This document shows positions 33,868-44,217 of a stretch of 64,000 nt of DNA, piece after piece. The notes beneath the pieces were generated by a model. The model saw only the letters and a list, made by a program, of their open reading frames with translations. It made no database searches and had not been told where the DNA came from. Location: positions 434,001-498,000 of the forward strand of contig NZ_JASBVP010000002.1 of assembly GCF_029961025.1 (NCBI RefSeq). The letters are read 5' to 3'. Numbering within the stretch: position 1 is the stretch's first letter; every line of letters begins with the position of its first letter. The stretch comes from Mycobacterium sp. Lineage in GTDB: Bacteria; Actinomycetota; Actinomycetes; Mycobacteriales; Mycobacteriaceae. A program made the position numbers and the translations under genes.

Positions 33868-34725
33868 TCACCGGCCGGCCGGTGACACCGGTGGCGCAGT
33901 CGTGGGGGACGACACGGTGACCCGAAACCCGTTAACGATGGCGTCGGTGGCCGGCGCCTCGGCGACGGCTTGGGCGACGTCGGTGGACACCGCCAGCGAC
34001 ACCAGGTAGTGCTCCGGCCCGGTGCTGGCGATCACATGACGTCGTGAGGTGTTCAGGGTCAGGTCATTTTGGCGATAGGTGCCCTCGATGATCGACGACG
34101 GGAAACCCCCGAAATCGGCCATTGAGGCACGGGTTGTTTTCCAGGCGGGCAGCTGCTGGCTGTCGACGTAGCCGTGGGCGATGGCCTGGCGGGCGTCGAA
34201 GTCGCCGACCAGTTTGTACACCACCACCTGGGCGTTGGACGTGTAGAGGCTCCGACCGGGTCGATTGGCGATCACCACGAACGCGTCGGGCACATTTGGA
34301 TCAGGTACCGGCGCCCAGCCAGTGGGCATCGGCACGGTGATGTCGAGAGCTTTGAGGGTTTGGGGAGTTTGGGGTTCTAATTTGATCCCCTTGGCCTGCA
34401 GGTAATCTCGTAGCGTCTCAGAGCCGGCGGGAACCGGTGGCGCCGCGGTCCCAGCGGATGGCCCTGGCGGTGCGGGGGGTATCGGCGACAAGAACGGGTG
34501 GGGCATCGCCGAGGGCATCGCGCCGGACCTGCCGGTGCCGACCATTTCGGGACTGGCCGCTGCGGTCGGGGTGACCGTCGTCGGCGTGGGGTTCGACGGC
34601 GACGGCAGCGTGGGCTCCGCGGCTGCCGTGGTGGCCGCGCCAGCGGTGATACCGGCTATCCCGAGAGTGAGGCCCCCGGCCAATACTGCTGCCGCTACCC
34701 GCCGGCTGCGGGCAAGCTCAACCAT
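33868..34725 (-). CDS. mtc28: Secreted proline-rich antigen Mtc28-like (LpqN/LpqT family)
   Basis: A 285-residue protein from the ATG at 34725, which has GGAAGGA ten bases upstream. A longer GTG reading to 34854 is rejected. A signal peptide ([30 protein letters not shown]) precedes a Pro/Thr/Ala-rich linker to about residue 100. A LpqN/LpqT-type domain follows ([43 protein letters not shown]). It resembles the M. tuberculosis 28-kDa antigen Mtc28 (Rv0040c), which is encoded next to leuS as here. It is probably exported by Sec; the precise function is unknown. Confidence 0.9.
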   Translation of the reverse strand: MVELARSRRVAAAVLAGGLTLGIAGITAGAATTAAAEPTLPSPSNPTPTTVTPTAAASPEMVGTGRSGAMPSAMPHPFLSPIPPAPPGPSAGTAAPPVPAGSETLRDYLQAKGIKLEPQTPQTLKALDITVPMPTGWAPVPDPNVPDAFVVIANRPGRSLYTSNAQVVVYKLVGDFDARQAIAHGYVDSQQLPAWKTTRASMADFGGFPSSIIEGTYRQNDLTLNTSRRHVIASTGPEHYLVSLAVSTDVAQAVAEAPATDAIVNGFRVTVSSPTTAPPVSPAGR

Positions 34726-34900
34726 GTGCGATGGTCCTTCCCCGACGGCCCTGGTCGTCAGAGGCTGACTGTAACCACCGCTGGGCGGTGACCGCCAGGC
34801 CTGGTATCGAGCTGGGACGAAGCTCTGACCGGTCCGCAACGCAACCGAGATCAACGCGTGCGCCGCGGGTCAGGAGACGCTGCCCTTATACCCTGTTGAC

Positions 34901-37804
34901 GTGACCGAATCCAGGACCGCCGCGCCCGGACACCACCCGGGGGCGCCCGACGCGGACTCCGGCGTGCCGCGGTATCGATACACCGCGGAGTTGGCCGGCC
35001 GTATCGAACGGGCCTGGCAGGACACCTGGGCGCGGTTAGGGACCTTCAACGTGCCCAATCCGGTTGGCTCACTGGCTCCGGCGGACGGCTCACCGGTGCC
35101 CCGGGACAAGCTGTTCGTGCAGGACATGTTCCCGTATCCGTCCGGCGAGGGCCTTCACGTGGGGCACCCCCTGGGCTACATTGCCACCGACGTCTATGCT
35201 CGGTATCACCGGATGCGTGGTCGTAACGTCCTGCACGCGTTGGGATTTGATGCATTTGGGTTGCCTGCCGAGCAATACGCGGTGCAGACCGGCACTCACC
35301 CGCGCGCCAGGACCGAAGCCAACATCGTTAACTTCCGGCGCCAGCTGGGCCGGCTGGGTTTCGGCCACGACAGCCGGCGCAGCTTCGCGACCACCGATGT
35401 CGAGTTCTACAAGTGGACGCAGTGGATCTTCCTGCAGATCTACAATGCCTGGTTTGACACCACGACCAACAAGGCGCGGCCGATCAGCGAGCTTGTCGCC
35501 GAACTCGACGCGGGCATACGCCGTCTGGACGATGGCCGGGACTGGGGCACGTTGTCGGCCGGCGAGCGGGCAGATGTGATCGACGGATACCGACTGGTCT
35601 ACCGGGCCGATGCGTGGGTGAACTGGTGCCCCGGCCTCGGCACCGTTCTGGCCAACGAAGAGGTCACCGCTGACGGGCGCAGCGACCGCGGAAACTTCCC
35701 GGTGTTCCGCAAACGGTTGCGGCAGTGGATGATGCGCATCACCGCTTACGCCGATCGACTGCTCGACGACCTCGAACTGCTGGACTGGCCGGAGAAGGTC
35801 AAGACCATGCAGCGCAACTGGATCGGCCGCTCCAGCGGCGCGTCGGCGCTGTTCTCGGCGATTACCGCTGACGGTGAGGCCGTCGACATCGAGGTGTTCA
35901 CCACCCGCCCCGACACCCTGTTCGGCGCCACCTATTTGGTGCTGGCCCCCGAGCATGATCTGGTCGACCGGCTGGTGGCGACGTCCTGGCCGGACGGGGT
36001 TGACCCGCGGTGGACCTTCGGCGCACCCTCCCCCGCGGCGGCCGTCGCGGCCTATCGTCGCGCGATCGCCGCGAAATCAGACTTGGAGCGCCAGGAATAC
36101 AAGGAGAAGACCGGCGTCTTTTTGGGCAGCTACGCGAGCAACCCGGTCAACGGCGCCCCGGTGCCGATTTTCATTGCCGACTATGTGCTGCTGGGCTACG
36201 GCACCGGGGCGATCATGGCGGTCCCCGGTCACGATCAGCGTGACTGGGAGTTCGCCCGCGAGTTCGGCCTACCGGTCATCGAAGTCATTGCCGGCGGGGA
36301 CATTTCACAAGCTGCGTATACCGGTGACGGCGTGCTGGTGAACTCGGGTTACCTCGACGGCATGGACGTGGCCGCGGCCAAACAGGCCGTCATCGCCCGT
36401 TTGGAAGCCGACGGCCGCGGCCGGGCCCGTGTTGAGTACAAGTTGCGAGACTGGCTTTTTGCCAGGCAACGGTATTGGGGTGAGCCGTTCCCGATCGTCT
36501 ACGACAGTGACGGACGTCCGCACCCGCTGCCGGAGTCGGCGCTGCCCGTTGAGCTACCGGACGTGACGGACTACCAGCCGGTCCTGTTCGATCCGGAGGA
36601 CGCCGACAGCGAGCCGTCGCCACCGCTGGCCAAGGCGACCGAATGGGTGCATGTCGAGCTGGACCTGGGCGACGGGTTGAAGCCCTACACCCGTGACACC
36701 AACGTGATGCCGCAGTGGGCGGGAAGTTCTTGGTATGAACTTCGTTACACCGATCCGCACAACTCGGAGCGGTTCTGTGCCAAGGAAAACGAAGCCTACT
36801 GGATGGGCCCACGGCCGGCAGAGCACGGTCCGGACGATCCCGGAGGCGTCGACCTGTACGTCGGTGGCGTGGAACACGCCGTGCTGCACTTGTTGTATTC
36901 GAGGTTCTGGCACAAGGTCCTGTATGACTTAGGCCATGTCAGCTCCCGCGAGCCCTACCGCCGGCTGGTCAACCAGGGCTACATCCAGGCCTTCGCTTAC
37001 ACCGACGCCCGCGGCTCCTACGTCCCGGCCGAAAAAGTGATCGAGCGGGACGGCAAGTTCATCTACCCCGGACCGGACGGCGAGATCGAAGTCTTCCAAG
37101 AATTCGGCAAAATCGGTAAAAGCCTGAAGAATTCGGTGTCCCCGGACGAGATTTGCGACAACTACGGCGCGGACACCCTGCGGGTCTATGAGATGTTCAT
37201 GGGGCCGTTGGAAGCCTCGAGGCCGTGGGCCACCAAAGACGTCGTCGGTGCATACCGCTTTTTGCAACGAGTGTGGCGGCTGGTGGTCGATGAGTGCACC
37301 GGGGAAACCCGGGTCGTCGATCACGCCGAGTTAGATGAGGCCACGCTGCGGCTGCTGCACCGCACCATCGCCGGTGTCTCCGACGATTACGCGGCGCTGC
37401 GCAACAACACTGCGGTAGCCAAGCTGATCGAATACACCAACCATCTCACCAAAGAGCATCGCGACTCGGTACCCCGCGCAGCGGTGGAGCCGCTGGTGCT
37501 GATGCTGGCCCCGCTCGCCCCGCATCTGGCCGAGGAGCTGTGGCAACGGCTGGGTCACAGCACCTCGCTGGCCCACGGTCCGTTCCCGGTCGCCGATCCC
37601 GCCTACCTGGTCGAAGACACCGTTGAATACCCGGTGCAGGTCAATGGCAAGGTACGCGGGCGCATCACGGTGGCCGCCGGCGCCGACGCCGAGACCATGC
37701 GAACCGCGGCTCTAGCCGATGAGAAAGTGCAGGCGTTCCTGGGCGGTGCTACCCCCAAGAAGGTGATCGTGGTGCCCGGCCGACTGGTCAACCTGGTTGT
37801 CTAG
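34901..37804 (+). CDS. leuS: Leucyl-tRNA synthetase
   Basis: A 967-residue class I synthetase with GTG start. The HIGH-type motif is HVGH (residues 86-89) in [15 protein letters not shown]. The editing (CP1) domain includes [12 protein letters not shown] and [15 protein letters not shown]. The KMSKS loop is represented by [11 protein letters not shown], and the anticodon-binding and C-terminal domains follow ([13 protein letters not shown]). It charges tRNA-Leu and hydrolyses mischarged products. The ~45-residue N-terminal extension before the core is usual in mycobacteria. It overlaps the convergent SDR gene by 4 bp. Confidence 0.97.
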   Translation: MTESRTAAPGHHPGAPDADSGVPRYRYTAELAGRIERAWQDTWARLGTFNVPNPVGSLAPADGSPVPRDKLFVQDMFPYPSGEGLHVGHPLGYIATDVYARYHRMRGRNVLHALGFDAFGLPAEQYAVQTGTHPRARTEANIVNFRRQLGRLGFGHDSRRSFATTDVEFYKWTQWIFLQIYNAWFDTTTNKARPISELVAELDAGIRRLDDGRDWGTLSAGERADVIDGYRLVYRADAWVNWCPGLGTVLANEEVTADGRSDRGNFPVFRKRLRQWMMRITAYADRLLDDLELLDWPEKVKTMQRNWIGRSSGASALFSAITADGEAVDIEVFTTRPDTLFGATYLVLAPEHDLVDRLVATSWPDGVDPRWTFGAPSPAAAVAAYRRAIAAKSDLERQEYKEKTGVFLGSYASNPVNGAPVPIFIADYVLLGYGTGAIMAVPGHDQRDWEFAREFGLPVIEVIAGGDISQAAYTGDGVLVNSGYLDGMDVAAAKQAVIARLEADGRGRARVEYKLRDWLFARQRYWGEPFPIVYDSDGRPHPLPESALPVELPDVTDYQPVLFDPEDADSEPSPPLAKATEWVHVELDLGDGLKPYTRDTNVMPQWAGSSWYELRYTDPHNSERFCAKENEAYWMGPRPAEHGPDDPGGVDLYVGGVEHAVLHLLYSRFWHKVLYDLGHVSSREPYRRLVNQGYIQAFAYTDARGSYVPAEKVIERDGKFIYPGPDGEIEVFQEFGKIGKSLKNSVSPDEICDNYGADTLRVYEMFMGPLEASRPWATKDVVGAYRFLQRVWRLVVDECTGETRVVDHAELDEATLRLLHRTIAGVSDDYAALRNNTAVAKLIEYTNHLTKEHRDSVPRAAVEPLVLMLAPLAPHLAEELWQRLGHSTSLAHGPFPVADPAYLVEDTVEYPVQVNGKVRGRITVAAGADAETMRTAALADEKVQAFLGGATPKKVIVVPGRLVNLVV

Positions 37805-38472
37805 TGTCCGCGGGGGCGGATCACGACCTCGTGAACATGGCCATCGGGGGGCGTGTTCAACACCTCGGCGACAATCCCGGCGATGGTGTCCGGCCGCAAA
37901 AAGTCGGCCGGGTCGTAGTGCCCGCCCTCGAAAGCGACCAATTCCCGCTGCATGTCGGTATCGGTGCGGCCGGGGTACACGGTAGTCACCCGCAGCGCCG
38001 GCTCGTCTTGGCGCAGCGAATCCGCGAACGCACGCAACGCAAACTTGCTGGCCGAATACGAGGCCATGCCCGGCGAAACCCTAAGTCCCGACCCGGAGTT
38101 GATGAACACCACGTGGCCGTGGGCGCGCCGCAATGCCGGTAGCAGCGCCAGGGTGAGCGCGACCGCACCGAAGACATTTGCATCGAAGGTGGCGCGCCAG
38201 TCGGTGATGTTCGACTCACCGACATGTCCGGGGATCGACACCCCGGCGTTGTGCACCAGCACGTCAAGCTCGGCCAGATCCCCGGCACGGGCGGAGATCG
38301 CGTCGGTGTCGGTCAAATCGAGCGGCCAACTGGTGGCCCCAAGGCCACCGGCGACCGCCTCAAGTCGGGCCGAGGGGCGCGCCGCCAACAGCAGCGTGTG
38401 GGTGGGCGCAAGGGCGGTGGCGATCGCCGCGCCGATTCCTCGGCTCGCGCCGGTGATAAGGGCTGTTGGCAT
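37801..38472 (-). CDS. Short-chain dehydrogenase/reductase
   Basis: A 223-residue SDR from the ATG at 38472 ([14 protein letters not shown]). The nucleotide-binding TGASRGIG motif is followed by LVHNAGVS (NNAG-type), catalytic Ser in FINSGSG and the YxxxK pair in YSASK. Cofactor preference and substrate cannot be deduced. It is downstream of a MarR regulator gene on the same strand and ends at the leuS stop. M. tuberculosis has no SDR at this place, although some other mycobacteria do. It may be a target of the adjacent MarR protein. Confidence 0.9.
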   Translation of the reverse strand: MPTALITGASRGIGAAIATALAPTHTLLLAARPSARLEAVAGGLGATSWPLDLTDTDAISARAGDLAELDVLVHNAGVSIPGHVGESNITDWRATFDANVFGAVALTLALLPALRRAHGHVVFINSGSGLRVSPGMASYSASKFALRAFADSLRQDEPALRVTTVYPGRTDTDMQRELVAFEGGHYDPADFLRPDTIAGIVAEVLNTPPDGHVHEVVIRPRGH

Positions 38473-38489
38473 GTGGCAATGGGGGGTTC

Positions 38490-38996
38490 TCACGCCCGCT
38501 GGGGTTCGGGGGAAACGTCCGCTGCGCCAGCCACCGGATCCCCGGAGGCCAGCCGCTCCAGCGGCCCCAGCGCCTTGGCCAAGATTTCCCGGTCGGACTC
38601 GGAGAGCTGGCTCAGCATCGCCGCCAGAACGGCTCGGCGGCGGGCCAGCCCCTCGCTGTGGACCGCCCGCCCGCGCGGGGTGATGTCGACCAGTACGGCA
38701 CGCAGATCGGCGGGATCCCGCGACCGTTTCACCAGCCCGAGCTTCTCTAACCGGCGGATCGCCACCGTGGTGGTGGGGGTGCGGACCCGTTCGTGCGCGG
38801 CCAGGTCGGTCATCCGCATCGGACCCTGATCGAGCAGGGTGACTAGGATCGACAGCTGCGCGAGAGTCAGCTCACCGGCGACGGCGGCGCCGGTGGGGTC
38901 ACCACGGCGCAGCAGGGAAAACAGTTTGGACAGCGCGCGGTGCAGCCCCTCCGCCAACTGCGTCACCCCGGGCGCGGTCGTTCCCCTGTCCGACAT
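38490..38996 (-). CDS. MarR-family transcriptional regulator (Rv0042c-like)
   Basis: A 168-residue regulator from the ATG at 38996 (MSDRGTTAPG). The winged helix-turn-helix region reads ELTLAQLSILVTLLDQGPMRMTDLAAHERVRTPTTTVAIRR in two parts, with the wing around KLGLVKRSRDPADLRAVLVDITPRG. Dimeric MarR proteins typically repress their own or adjacent genes until a small ligand binds. Candidates here are the downstream SDR and the upstream ABC transporter. A longer GTG reading from 39050 adds 18 non-family residues. It is equivalent in position to Rv0042c. Confidence 0.9.
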   Translation of the reverse strand: MSDRGTTAPGVTQLAEGLHRALSKLFSLLRRGDPTGAAVAGELTLAQLSILVTLLDQGPMRMTDLAAHERVRTPTTTVAIRRLEKLGLVKRSRDPADLRAVLVDITPRGRAVHSEGLARRRAVLAAMLSQLSESDREILAKALGPLERLASGDPVAGAADVSPEPQRA

Positions 38997-39050
38997 GATT
39001 TGCCAGTCTAACGTAACCGGCCGGCGGGAACTACGAAATTGTGTAAACAA

Positions 39051-39800
39051 TCAAAGTATTTGAGATAAAAACCGTTGCAGCCGTTCCGTCTGAGCCGCCT
39101 CAAATATTCGCTCGGGTGAGCCGGTTTCCACCACCTTGCCGTGATCCATGAAAACGACAACATCCGATGCCGAGCGGGCGAAGCCCATCTCGTGGGTGAC
39201 GACCAGCATCGTCATCCCGTCGGCGCCGAGATCGGCGATCAGCGCCAAAATACCTTTGACCAGTTCAGGATCGAGCGCCGAGGTTGCCTCGTCGAAAAAC
39301 ATCACCTGCGGCGTCATCGCTAGGGCCCGGGCGATTGCGACCCGCTGCTGTTGACCGCCGGATAGCGTTCCGGGCCGGGCGTTGGCCTGGTGTTTCAAGC
39401 CGACGCGGTCCAATTGAGCCAGCGCCAATTCCCGGGCGGCGTCGGCCGGCAACCGCCGCAGCCTGCGGGGAGCCAGCATGACGTTGTCCAGCACGCTGCG
39501 ATGCGGGAAGAGGTTGAAATGCTGGAACACCATGCCAATTCGCTGACGCAGCCGGTCGGGGTCGTCACCCAGCACCGAGCGGCCGTCGAGCAGGATGTCA
39601 CCCCGGTCGGGCTCATAAAGGCGATTCAACGTGCGCAGCAACGTCGATTTGCCTGAGCCCGACGGCCCGATCACCGCAACCGTCCGGCCGGCGGGCACCT
39701 CGATGTCGACGCCGCGCAGCACCGCATTTTTGCCCAATGACAGATGAATATCCCGGCCCGCCAGGGATACCGATGGGACCCGCGTCAACCCGCCTGTCAC
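39051..39800 (-). CDS. Polar amino acid ABC transporter ATPase (GlnQ-like)
   Basis: A 249-residue ABC ATPase with Walker A GPSGSGKST, Q-loop FQHFNLFPH, signature LSGGQQQRVAIARA, Walker B VMFFDEATSAL and the H-loop VVTHEMGFA. The closest type is the polar amino acid/glutamine (GlnQ, HisP) group. It overlaps the upstream binding-protein/permease gene by 4 bp (ATGA), so the two form one importer. It is not part of the corresponding M. tuberculosis interval between leuS and the LLM oxidoreductase. Confidence 0.94.
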   Translation of the reverse strand: MTGGLTRVPSVSLAGRDIHLSLGKNAVLRGVDIEVPAGRTVAVIGPSGSGKSTLLRTLNRLYEPDRGDILLDGRSVLGDDPDRLRQRIGMVFQHFNLFPHRSVLDNVMLAPRRLRRLPADAARELALAQLDRVGLKHQANARPGTLSGGQQQRVAIARALAMTPQVMFFDEATSALDPELVKGILALIADLGADGMTMLVVTHEMGFARSASDVVVFMDHGKVVETGSPERIFEAAQTERLQRFLSQIL

Positions 39801-41593
39801 GTCATCTCCGCCGTGGAGCCGATCAGTTCCGGTGTGTCCGGAACGGTGGAGGCCCGGCCCCGGCGCAGTCGGGCATCGATCAGGTTGACGAGGTGGGTCA
39901 GCGGAATCGTCAGCATCAGGTAAAAGGCGCCGGCCGCAACCAGGGGTGACAGGCTGCCGGTCTGCGCGTTGAAGTCGCGACCAACCTGGAACAGTTCGCG
40001 CTGCCCGGCGACTAGGCCCAGGAAGTACACCAAGGCGGAGCCTTTCAGCAAAGCGATGAATTGGTTCACCAGCGCGGGCAGCACCCGTCGGATGCCCTGG
40101 GGGATCACCACCAGACGCATAGCGGCGGGGTAACTGAATCCCAGCGCGCGGGCGGCTTCGAGTTGCCCGGGGTCGACGCTTTGGATGCCGGAGCGGAAAA
40201 TCTCGCCGATATACGCCGCGGCGGTCAGCCCTAACGCCGCTATCCCCAGCGGATACGGGTTGTTACCGGTCAGCCCGCCCACCAGCGGTCCGACACCAAG
40301 CCCGATGAGCAGGATGATCACCACCTCGGGCAGACCGCGGAAGATGTCGGTGTAGATCCGAGCCGGCCAGCGCAGCCAGCGTCTGCGCGAAATCCCGGCG
40401 ACCGCCAGCACCATGCCGAACACCAGGCCGATGACGGTGGCGCTGATCGTCAGGATCAGCGTGTTGGGCAGCCCGGTGGTGAGCAGGACGGGGATCGCCC
40501 GCCGATAGAGATCCCAATCGAAAAAGGCGTCCCGTAACTGCGCCAGCGTGGACTTGGGCGGGACCGGTTCGTCCACCGCCCGGTGGTGGCGGGCGGCGAT
40601 CGCGGCGAAGTCGGGTAGGTGGGGGGTCAACGCCGCCTTGGACCCGGGCCGCCATCCGGGCGGCAGCGGGCGAGGAACCCAGTCGGTGTACAGCTGTGAC
40701 CAGGTGCCGTCGGCGATGACCGCGTCCAGCCCCGAATTCAACGCCGCGAGCAGCCGGCGGTTCTCCTTGGCGACCGCGTACGCCACGTAGTTGCCCAGGC
40801 TGAAGGTGTGCGCGACGATCGCGGCCGGGTCACCGGGGCGCACCGCGTTCAAGGCCTCGAGCGCGGGCGCCACCCAGGCGTCGAGTTGACGGGTTTTCAC
40901 GCTGGCGTAGGCGGTGATGAAGTCGGGGAATTTCACCGGTTGCAGATGTAGGGTCTCGACGACGTAGGCGTCTTCCACCGTGCCCTGGACCACGCCGATC
41001 CGCTGTCCCCGGGTGAGATCGCCGAAGCCGGTGACCGCGGAGCCGGCGGGCACGACCAGCGAAAAGTAGCCGAAGTCATAGCCGTTGGTGAAGGCGACCG
41101 TGCGCCGGCGCGCGTCGGTGGCGGTGATCGACGCCGAGCCGACGTCGAAGCGCCGCGCTGCCACCTGCGCCAGCAAGCCGTAAAAGTCGGTGCCCACGAA
41201 GGTGACCCGCAAACCCAGCTTGGCGGCGATCGCTCGCAGCAGCTCATTGTCGAAGCCGCTGAACCGCCCGCCGGAGTTGACGCAGGCGGTCGGCGGCGCC
41301 TGTGTCACCGTGGCGACCGTCAGGGTCCCGGGTGTGGCCAGACCCAACGCGCCGACGTCCACCGAGTTCAGCGGTTCGACGTCGGCGGTCGTGTACTTGT
41401 CCTCATGGGGGCGATTGGCCGTGGCCAGCTTCCTCGGTAGCGCGATCGCAGCGTCGGCCCCGGGTGGCGAGCACTGATCGGCATCGGCCTTTGCGGGCAC
41501 GGGAGCTCCCAGAGCGCACACCAGAAGGATCGCTGCGGTCACCGCCAGCAGCCGCTGGCCGAATTGGCGGGCCGCAGCGACGTTGCAGGTCAT
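39797..41593 (-). CDS. Fused solute-binding protein and permease of an amino acid ABC importer
   Basis: A 598-residue fusion from the ATG at 41593. A signal or anchor segment (RLLAVTAAILLVCALGAPVPAKA) is followed by a family 3 solute-binding domain (about 80-340: NELLRAIAAKLGLRVTFVG, DVGSASITATDARR, GVVQGTVEDAY). A His/Met/Gln-type permease domain (about 365-585) has the EAA-like loop YIGEIFRSGIQSVDPGQLEAARALGFS. It imports polar amino acids, probably glutamine or similar, with the overlapping ATPase. Binding-protein/permease fusions occur in Gram-positives. The gene is adjacent to the IS110 element, so it has a mobile flank. Confidence 0.92.
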   Translation of the reverse strand: MTCNVAAARQFGQRLLAVTAAILLVCALGAPVPAKADADQCSPPGADAAIALPRKLATANRPHEDKYTTADVEPLNSVDVGALGLATPGTLTVATVTQAPPTACVNSGGRFSGFDNELLRAIAAKLGLRVTFVGTDFYGLLAQVAARRFDVGSASITATDARRRTVAFTNGYDFGYFSLVVPAGSAVTGFGDLTRGQRIGVVQGTVEDAYVVETLHLQPVKFPDFITAYASVKTRQLDAWVAPALEALNAVRPGDPAAIVAHTFSLGNYVAYAVAKENRRLLAALNSGLDAVIADGTWSQLYTDWVPRPLPPGWRPGSKAALTPHLPDFAAIAARHHRAVDEPVPPKSTLAQLRDAFFDWDLYRRAIPVLLTTGLPNTLILTISATVIGLVFGMVLAVAGISRRRWLRWPARIYTDIFRGLPEVVIILLIGLGVGPLVGGLTGNNPYPLGIAALGLTAAAYIGEIFRSGIQSVDPGQLEAARALGFSYPAAMRLVVIPQGIRRVLPALVNQFIALLKGSALVYFLGLVAGQRELFQVGRDFNAQTGSLSPLVAAGAFYLMLTIPLTHLVNLIDARLRRGRASTVPDTPELIGSTAEMT

Positions 41594-41699
41594 AACCGCC
41601 AAGGTATCGGGACAGCTGCCCGTCCGGCCGCTCCGGCACGCGGGGCGACGATCCCGCGCCCCTCGTCGACGCGGTGTCGAGTCGCTATCACGGTCAGCA

Positions 41700-43110
41700 C
41701 CGCAGCTAGACGGTATGGGGGGCTGGGGTCTCGCTCACATGTGAACGTGGGTTGCCGACAGGAAACGGGTCCTGGCCGGTAGAGCCACAAGATGTGGGAG
41801 GCCCCAGTGAAGGTTCAGCGTACGAGTGTTGGTTTGGATGTGCATGCGCGGTCGGTGGTTGGGTGCGCGTTGGACGGAGATACCGGTGAGGTATTCGAAC
41901 GTCGGTTGACCCCGGATTATCAGGAGATTTTGGAGTGGTTGCGATCGTTGCCGGGCCGGGTCGCGGTGGCCTATGAGGCTGGCCCGACGGGGTTCGGTCT
42001 GGCGCGCTTTCTGGTGGCGGCTGGGGTGATGTGTCTGGTGGCCGCTCCGTCGAAGCTGCAACGCCCGACCGGGGATCGGGTCAAGACCGATGCCCGTGAT
42101 GCGGCGCATCTGGCCCGGTTGCTGCATTTGGGTCAGATTGTGGAGGTCACGGTTCCCAGCGCCGAGCAGGAGGCGGCCCGAGATCTGGTGCGGGCACGAG
42201 AGGACTGCCGCGGGGATCTGATGAGTGCCCGGCATCGATTGTCGAAACTGCTGTTGCGGCAGGGGGTTATCTATTCCGGTGGAGGAACTTGGACCGGCAA
42301 GCACGAACTGTGGCTGCAGCGGCAGCGGTTTGACGCACCGGCGTTGCAGCTCACCTACGACACGGCACTGGACACGATGCTGGCCACCGTGGATCGCCGT
42401 AACCGCCTCGACGAGGCGATCGCCAAGTTGGCCGCCGACAGCGCCTACACCCCGGTGGTGACCCGGCTGGGTTGTCTGCGCGGGGTCTCGACGCTGACGG
42501 CGTTTGGGCTGGCCGTCGAGATCGGCGACTGGCACCGGTTGACCGGCCGCTCGATCGGCGCCTACCTGGGTCTGGTGCCATGCGAGTACAGCTCGGGGGC
42601 TTCCCGCTCGCAGGGGGCGATCACCAAGACCGGCAACGGCCACGCCCGCCGACTGCTCATCGAGGCGGCCTGGCATCACCGCCAGCCCTACCGACCCGGA
42701 ATGGTGATGCGGCGCCGCTGGGACGCGGCCAGCCCGGCAGCACGGGCGCGCGGCCAACAGGCCAACCGGCGCCTGCACGAGCGCTGGTGTCGCTTCGATG
42801 CCCGTAACAAGCGCCCGGTGGTCGCCAACACCGCGATCGCCCGCGAACTGGCGGGCTGGTGCTGGTCACTGGCGGTCCTCGACAGCTAAACCCGCGCCCT
42901 CCACAACTGCCCGAATCGAGCCTGGTGGCGGCAGCGCCTGGGAGTGACCCGCGAACGCTTTATGAGCAATCCTGTTGCCTGACAACATGATGACGCTCGA
43001 CCTCTAGATCCGCGATCCACTCCAGCAGAACAGTCCGTCCTGCGGTAACCAACCCGCGAATATCAGACTTGACACCCGCGTCGACAACCTCGACACGCTC
43101 GCCAACCGGG
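41700..43110 (+). mobile_element. IS110-family insertion sequence (ends not resolved)
   Basis: The element is defined by its DEDD recombinase gene. IS110 elements lack terminal inverted repeats and target duplications, so I cannot fix the boundaries from one copy; the coordinates are approximate. Non-coding flanks of about 210 bp (41594-41806) and 230 bp (42890-43118) are long enough to contain the ends and a bridge RNA. Insertion lies between the ABC transporter gene and the terminator of the LLM oxidoreductase gene, where M. tuberculosis carries Rv0043c. Confidence 0.7.
41807..42889 (+). CDS. IS110-family DEDD transposase/recombinase
   Basis: A 360-residue protein from a GTG preceded by GGGAGG; an ATG at 41792 would add five residues. 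The N-terminal RuvC-like DEDD tetrad is visible: GLDVHA (D11), AYEAGPTG (E57) and KTDARDAAHLARL (D95, D98). The C-terminal transposase_20 domain contains LGCLRGVSTLTAFGLAVEIG and GLVPCEYSSGASRSQGAITKTGN, with the conserved serine needed for recombination. The frame is full length and intact, so the copy could be active. IS110 enzymes use a bridge RNA transcribed from the element to choose target and donor sites. Confidence 0.94.
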   Translation: MKVQRTSVGLDVHARSVVGCALDGDTGEVFERRLTPDYQEILEWLRSLPGRVAVAYEAGPTGFGLARFLVAAGVMCLVAAPSKLQRPTGDRVKTDARDAAHLARLLHLGQIVEVTVPSAEQEAARDLVRAREDCRGDLMSARHRLSKLLLRQGVIYSGGGTWTGKHELWLQRQRFDAPALQLTYDTALDTMLATVDRRNRLDEAIAKLAADSAYTPVVTRLGCLRGVSTLTAFGLAVEIGDWHRLTGRSIGAYLGLVPCEYSSGASRSQGAITKTGNGHARRLLIEAAWHHRQPYRPGMVMRRRWDAASPAARARGQQANRRLHERWCRFDARNKRPVVANTAIARELAGWCWSLAVLDS

Positions 43111-43194
43111 ACGATTCGGTCAACCGGAAGCAGGCGCCCGGCGACGGCCGCGGCGCCTGCTTCCCCCTGCCTGGTTGACAAAACGAATTACATA
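42890..43194. other. Gene-poor interval downstream of IS110 transposase
   Basis: A 305-bp interval. It probably contains the right end of the IS110 element, possibly a bridge-RNA region, then a long hairpin close to the LLM oxidoreductase stop. A 73-residue minus-strand frame (42960-43181) is present but has no recognisable family and is not annotated as a gene. Confidence 0.55.
43119..43179 (-). terminator. Long hairpin terminator of the LLM oxidoreductase gene
   Basis: A perfect 13-bp stem, GGAAGCAGGCGCC (43126-43138) and GGCGCCTGCTTCC (43152-43164), extends outward through a second pairing GTCAACC/GGTTGAC after a bulge. On the minus strand it begins about 15 bases after the stop of the oxidoreductase gene. 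Confidence 0.75.
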
Positions 43195-44007
43195 TCAAAG
43201 CGTGTCCCGCCAGCGGCACAGCGCTTCAGCGCCGGTCAGGTCGTACTCCGGGCCGCTGGAGCCGATGGTCAGCAGCGTCACCCCGAGACCGGCCAACACT
43301 TCCGCCTCGGCGACGAGTTCGGCGGGCGCCCGGCCCGCCCCGGTTTCCCCGCCGACCGCCGCCGCGCGTTCGATGCTGGCCGGGTCACGCCCGACGGCGG
43401 TGCAGTGCTCGGCCAGCACGGCCGACTTATGCGGGTAGGTGTCCCCGGTGGCGAAGCTGTGCCAGATATCCGCATGCTCGGCGACCAGTCGCAGGGTCTT
43501 GCGCTCACCCTCACCGCCGATCAGCAGGGGCATCTGGCGCGCCGGTGGCGGATTGAGCCGGGCGAGCCGAGCCTTGATGCGGGGAAGCGCGCTTCCCAGG
43601 TCATCGATGCGGCTGCCGGCGGTGCCGAAGTGGTAGCCATACTCCCGATAGTCCCGGTATTTCCATCCGGCGCCGATCCCCAGGATGAGCCGGCCGTTGG
43701 CAATCCGGTCGACGGTGCGGGCCATATCGGCCAGCAGGTCCGGATTGCGGTAGGAGTTACAGGTAACCAGGGCGCCGATTTCGATGTGCGAGGTCTGTTC
43801 GGCCCATGCGCCGAGCATCGTCCAGCACTCGAAATGCGGACCGTCGGGGTCACCGTAAAGCGGGAAGAAATGGTCCCAGTTAAACACGACGTCGACGCCG
43901 ATATCCTCACAGCGGCGGACCGCGTCGCGGATGATCCGGTATTGCGGGGCGTGCTGGGGCTGCAGTTGAACGCCGATACGCACGGAATCACGGTCGGTGG
44001 ACGTCAT
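43195..44007 (-). CDS. LLM-class F420-dependent oxidoreductase (Rv0044c-like)
   Basis: A 270-residue protein from the ATG at 44007 (MTSTDRDSVRIGVQLQPQ); the open frame extends far upstream without homology. It has a luciferase-like TIM barrel with NWDHFFPLYGDPDGPHFECWTML, the ALVTCNSYRNPDLLADMARTVD segment, LILGIGAGW and PLLIGGEGERKTLRLVAEHAD. These are typical of F420-dependent enzymes in the TIGR03854/3560-type groups of mycobacteria. The substrate is unknown. Its homologue precedes ino1 in M. tuberculosis. Here a phosphoketolase gene lies between them, divergently oriented. Confidence 0.92.
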   Translation of the reverse strand: MTSTDRDSVRIGVQLQPQHAPQYRIIRDAVRRCEDIGVDVVFNWDHFFPLYGDPDGPHFECWTMLGAWAEQTSHIEIGALVTCNSYRNPDLLADMARTVDRIANGRLILGIGAGWKYRDYREYGYHFGTAGSRIDDLGSALPRIKARLARLNPPPARQMPLLIGGEGERKTLRLVAEHADIWHSFATGDTYPHKSAVLAEHCTAVGRDPASIERAAAVGGETGAGRAPAELVAEAEVLAGLGVTLLTIGSSGPEYDLTGAEALCRWRDTL

Positions 44008-44217
44008 ATGCCCACGGTAAGGTGCCGGGGAGACGCGTTCGACCGCGGCCGGGCCGGCGCCGCTGTCGGTGCAGCGTCCGTGGGAGGTCGACCACCGCGG
44101 GACGTCCGTACACAACGGGGCGCGAACCTCGGCTGACGTCGTGCGTTGCCATACCCGGCGGGAGGCGCTTGGCGGGAGGCGTCGCCAAGACCATGGAGAC
44201 AAGACCAAGGAGAAGGA

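Noticed and set aside
41735..42778. 347-residue minus-strand frame opposite the IS110 transposase
   Set aside because: Antisense shadow of the DEDD transposase with no motifs of its own.
42960..43181. 73-residue minus-strand frame between the IS110 element and the LLM gene
   Set aside because: No recognised family, and part of the frame lies within a strong hairpin. Not enough to call a gene.
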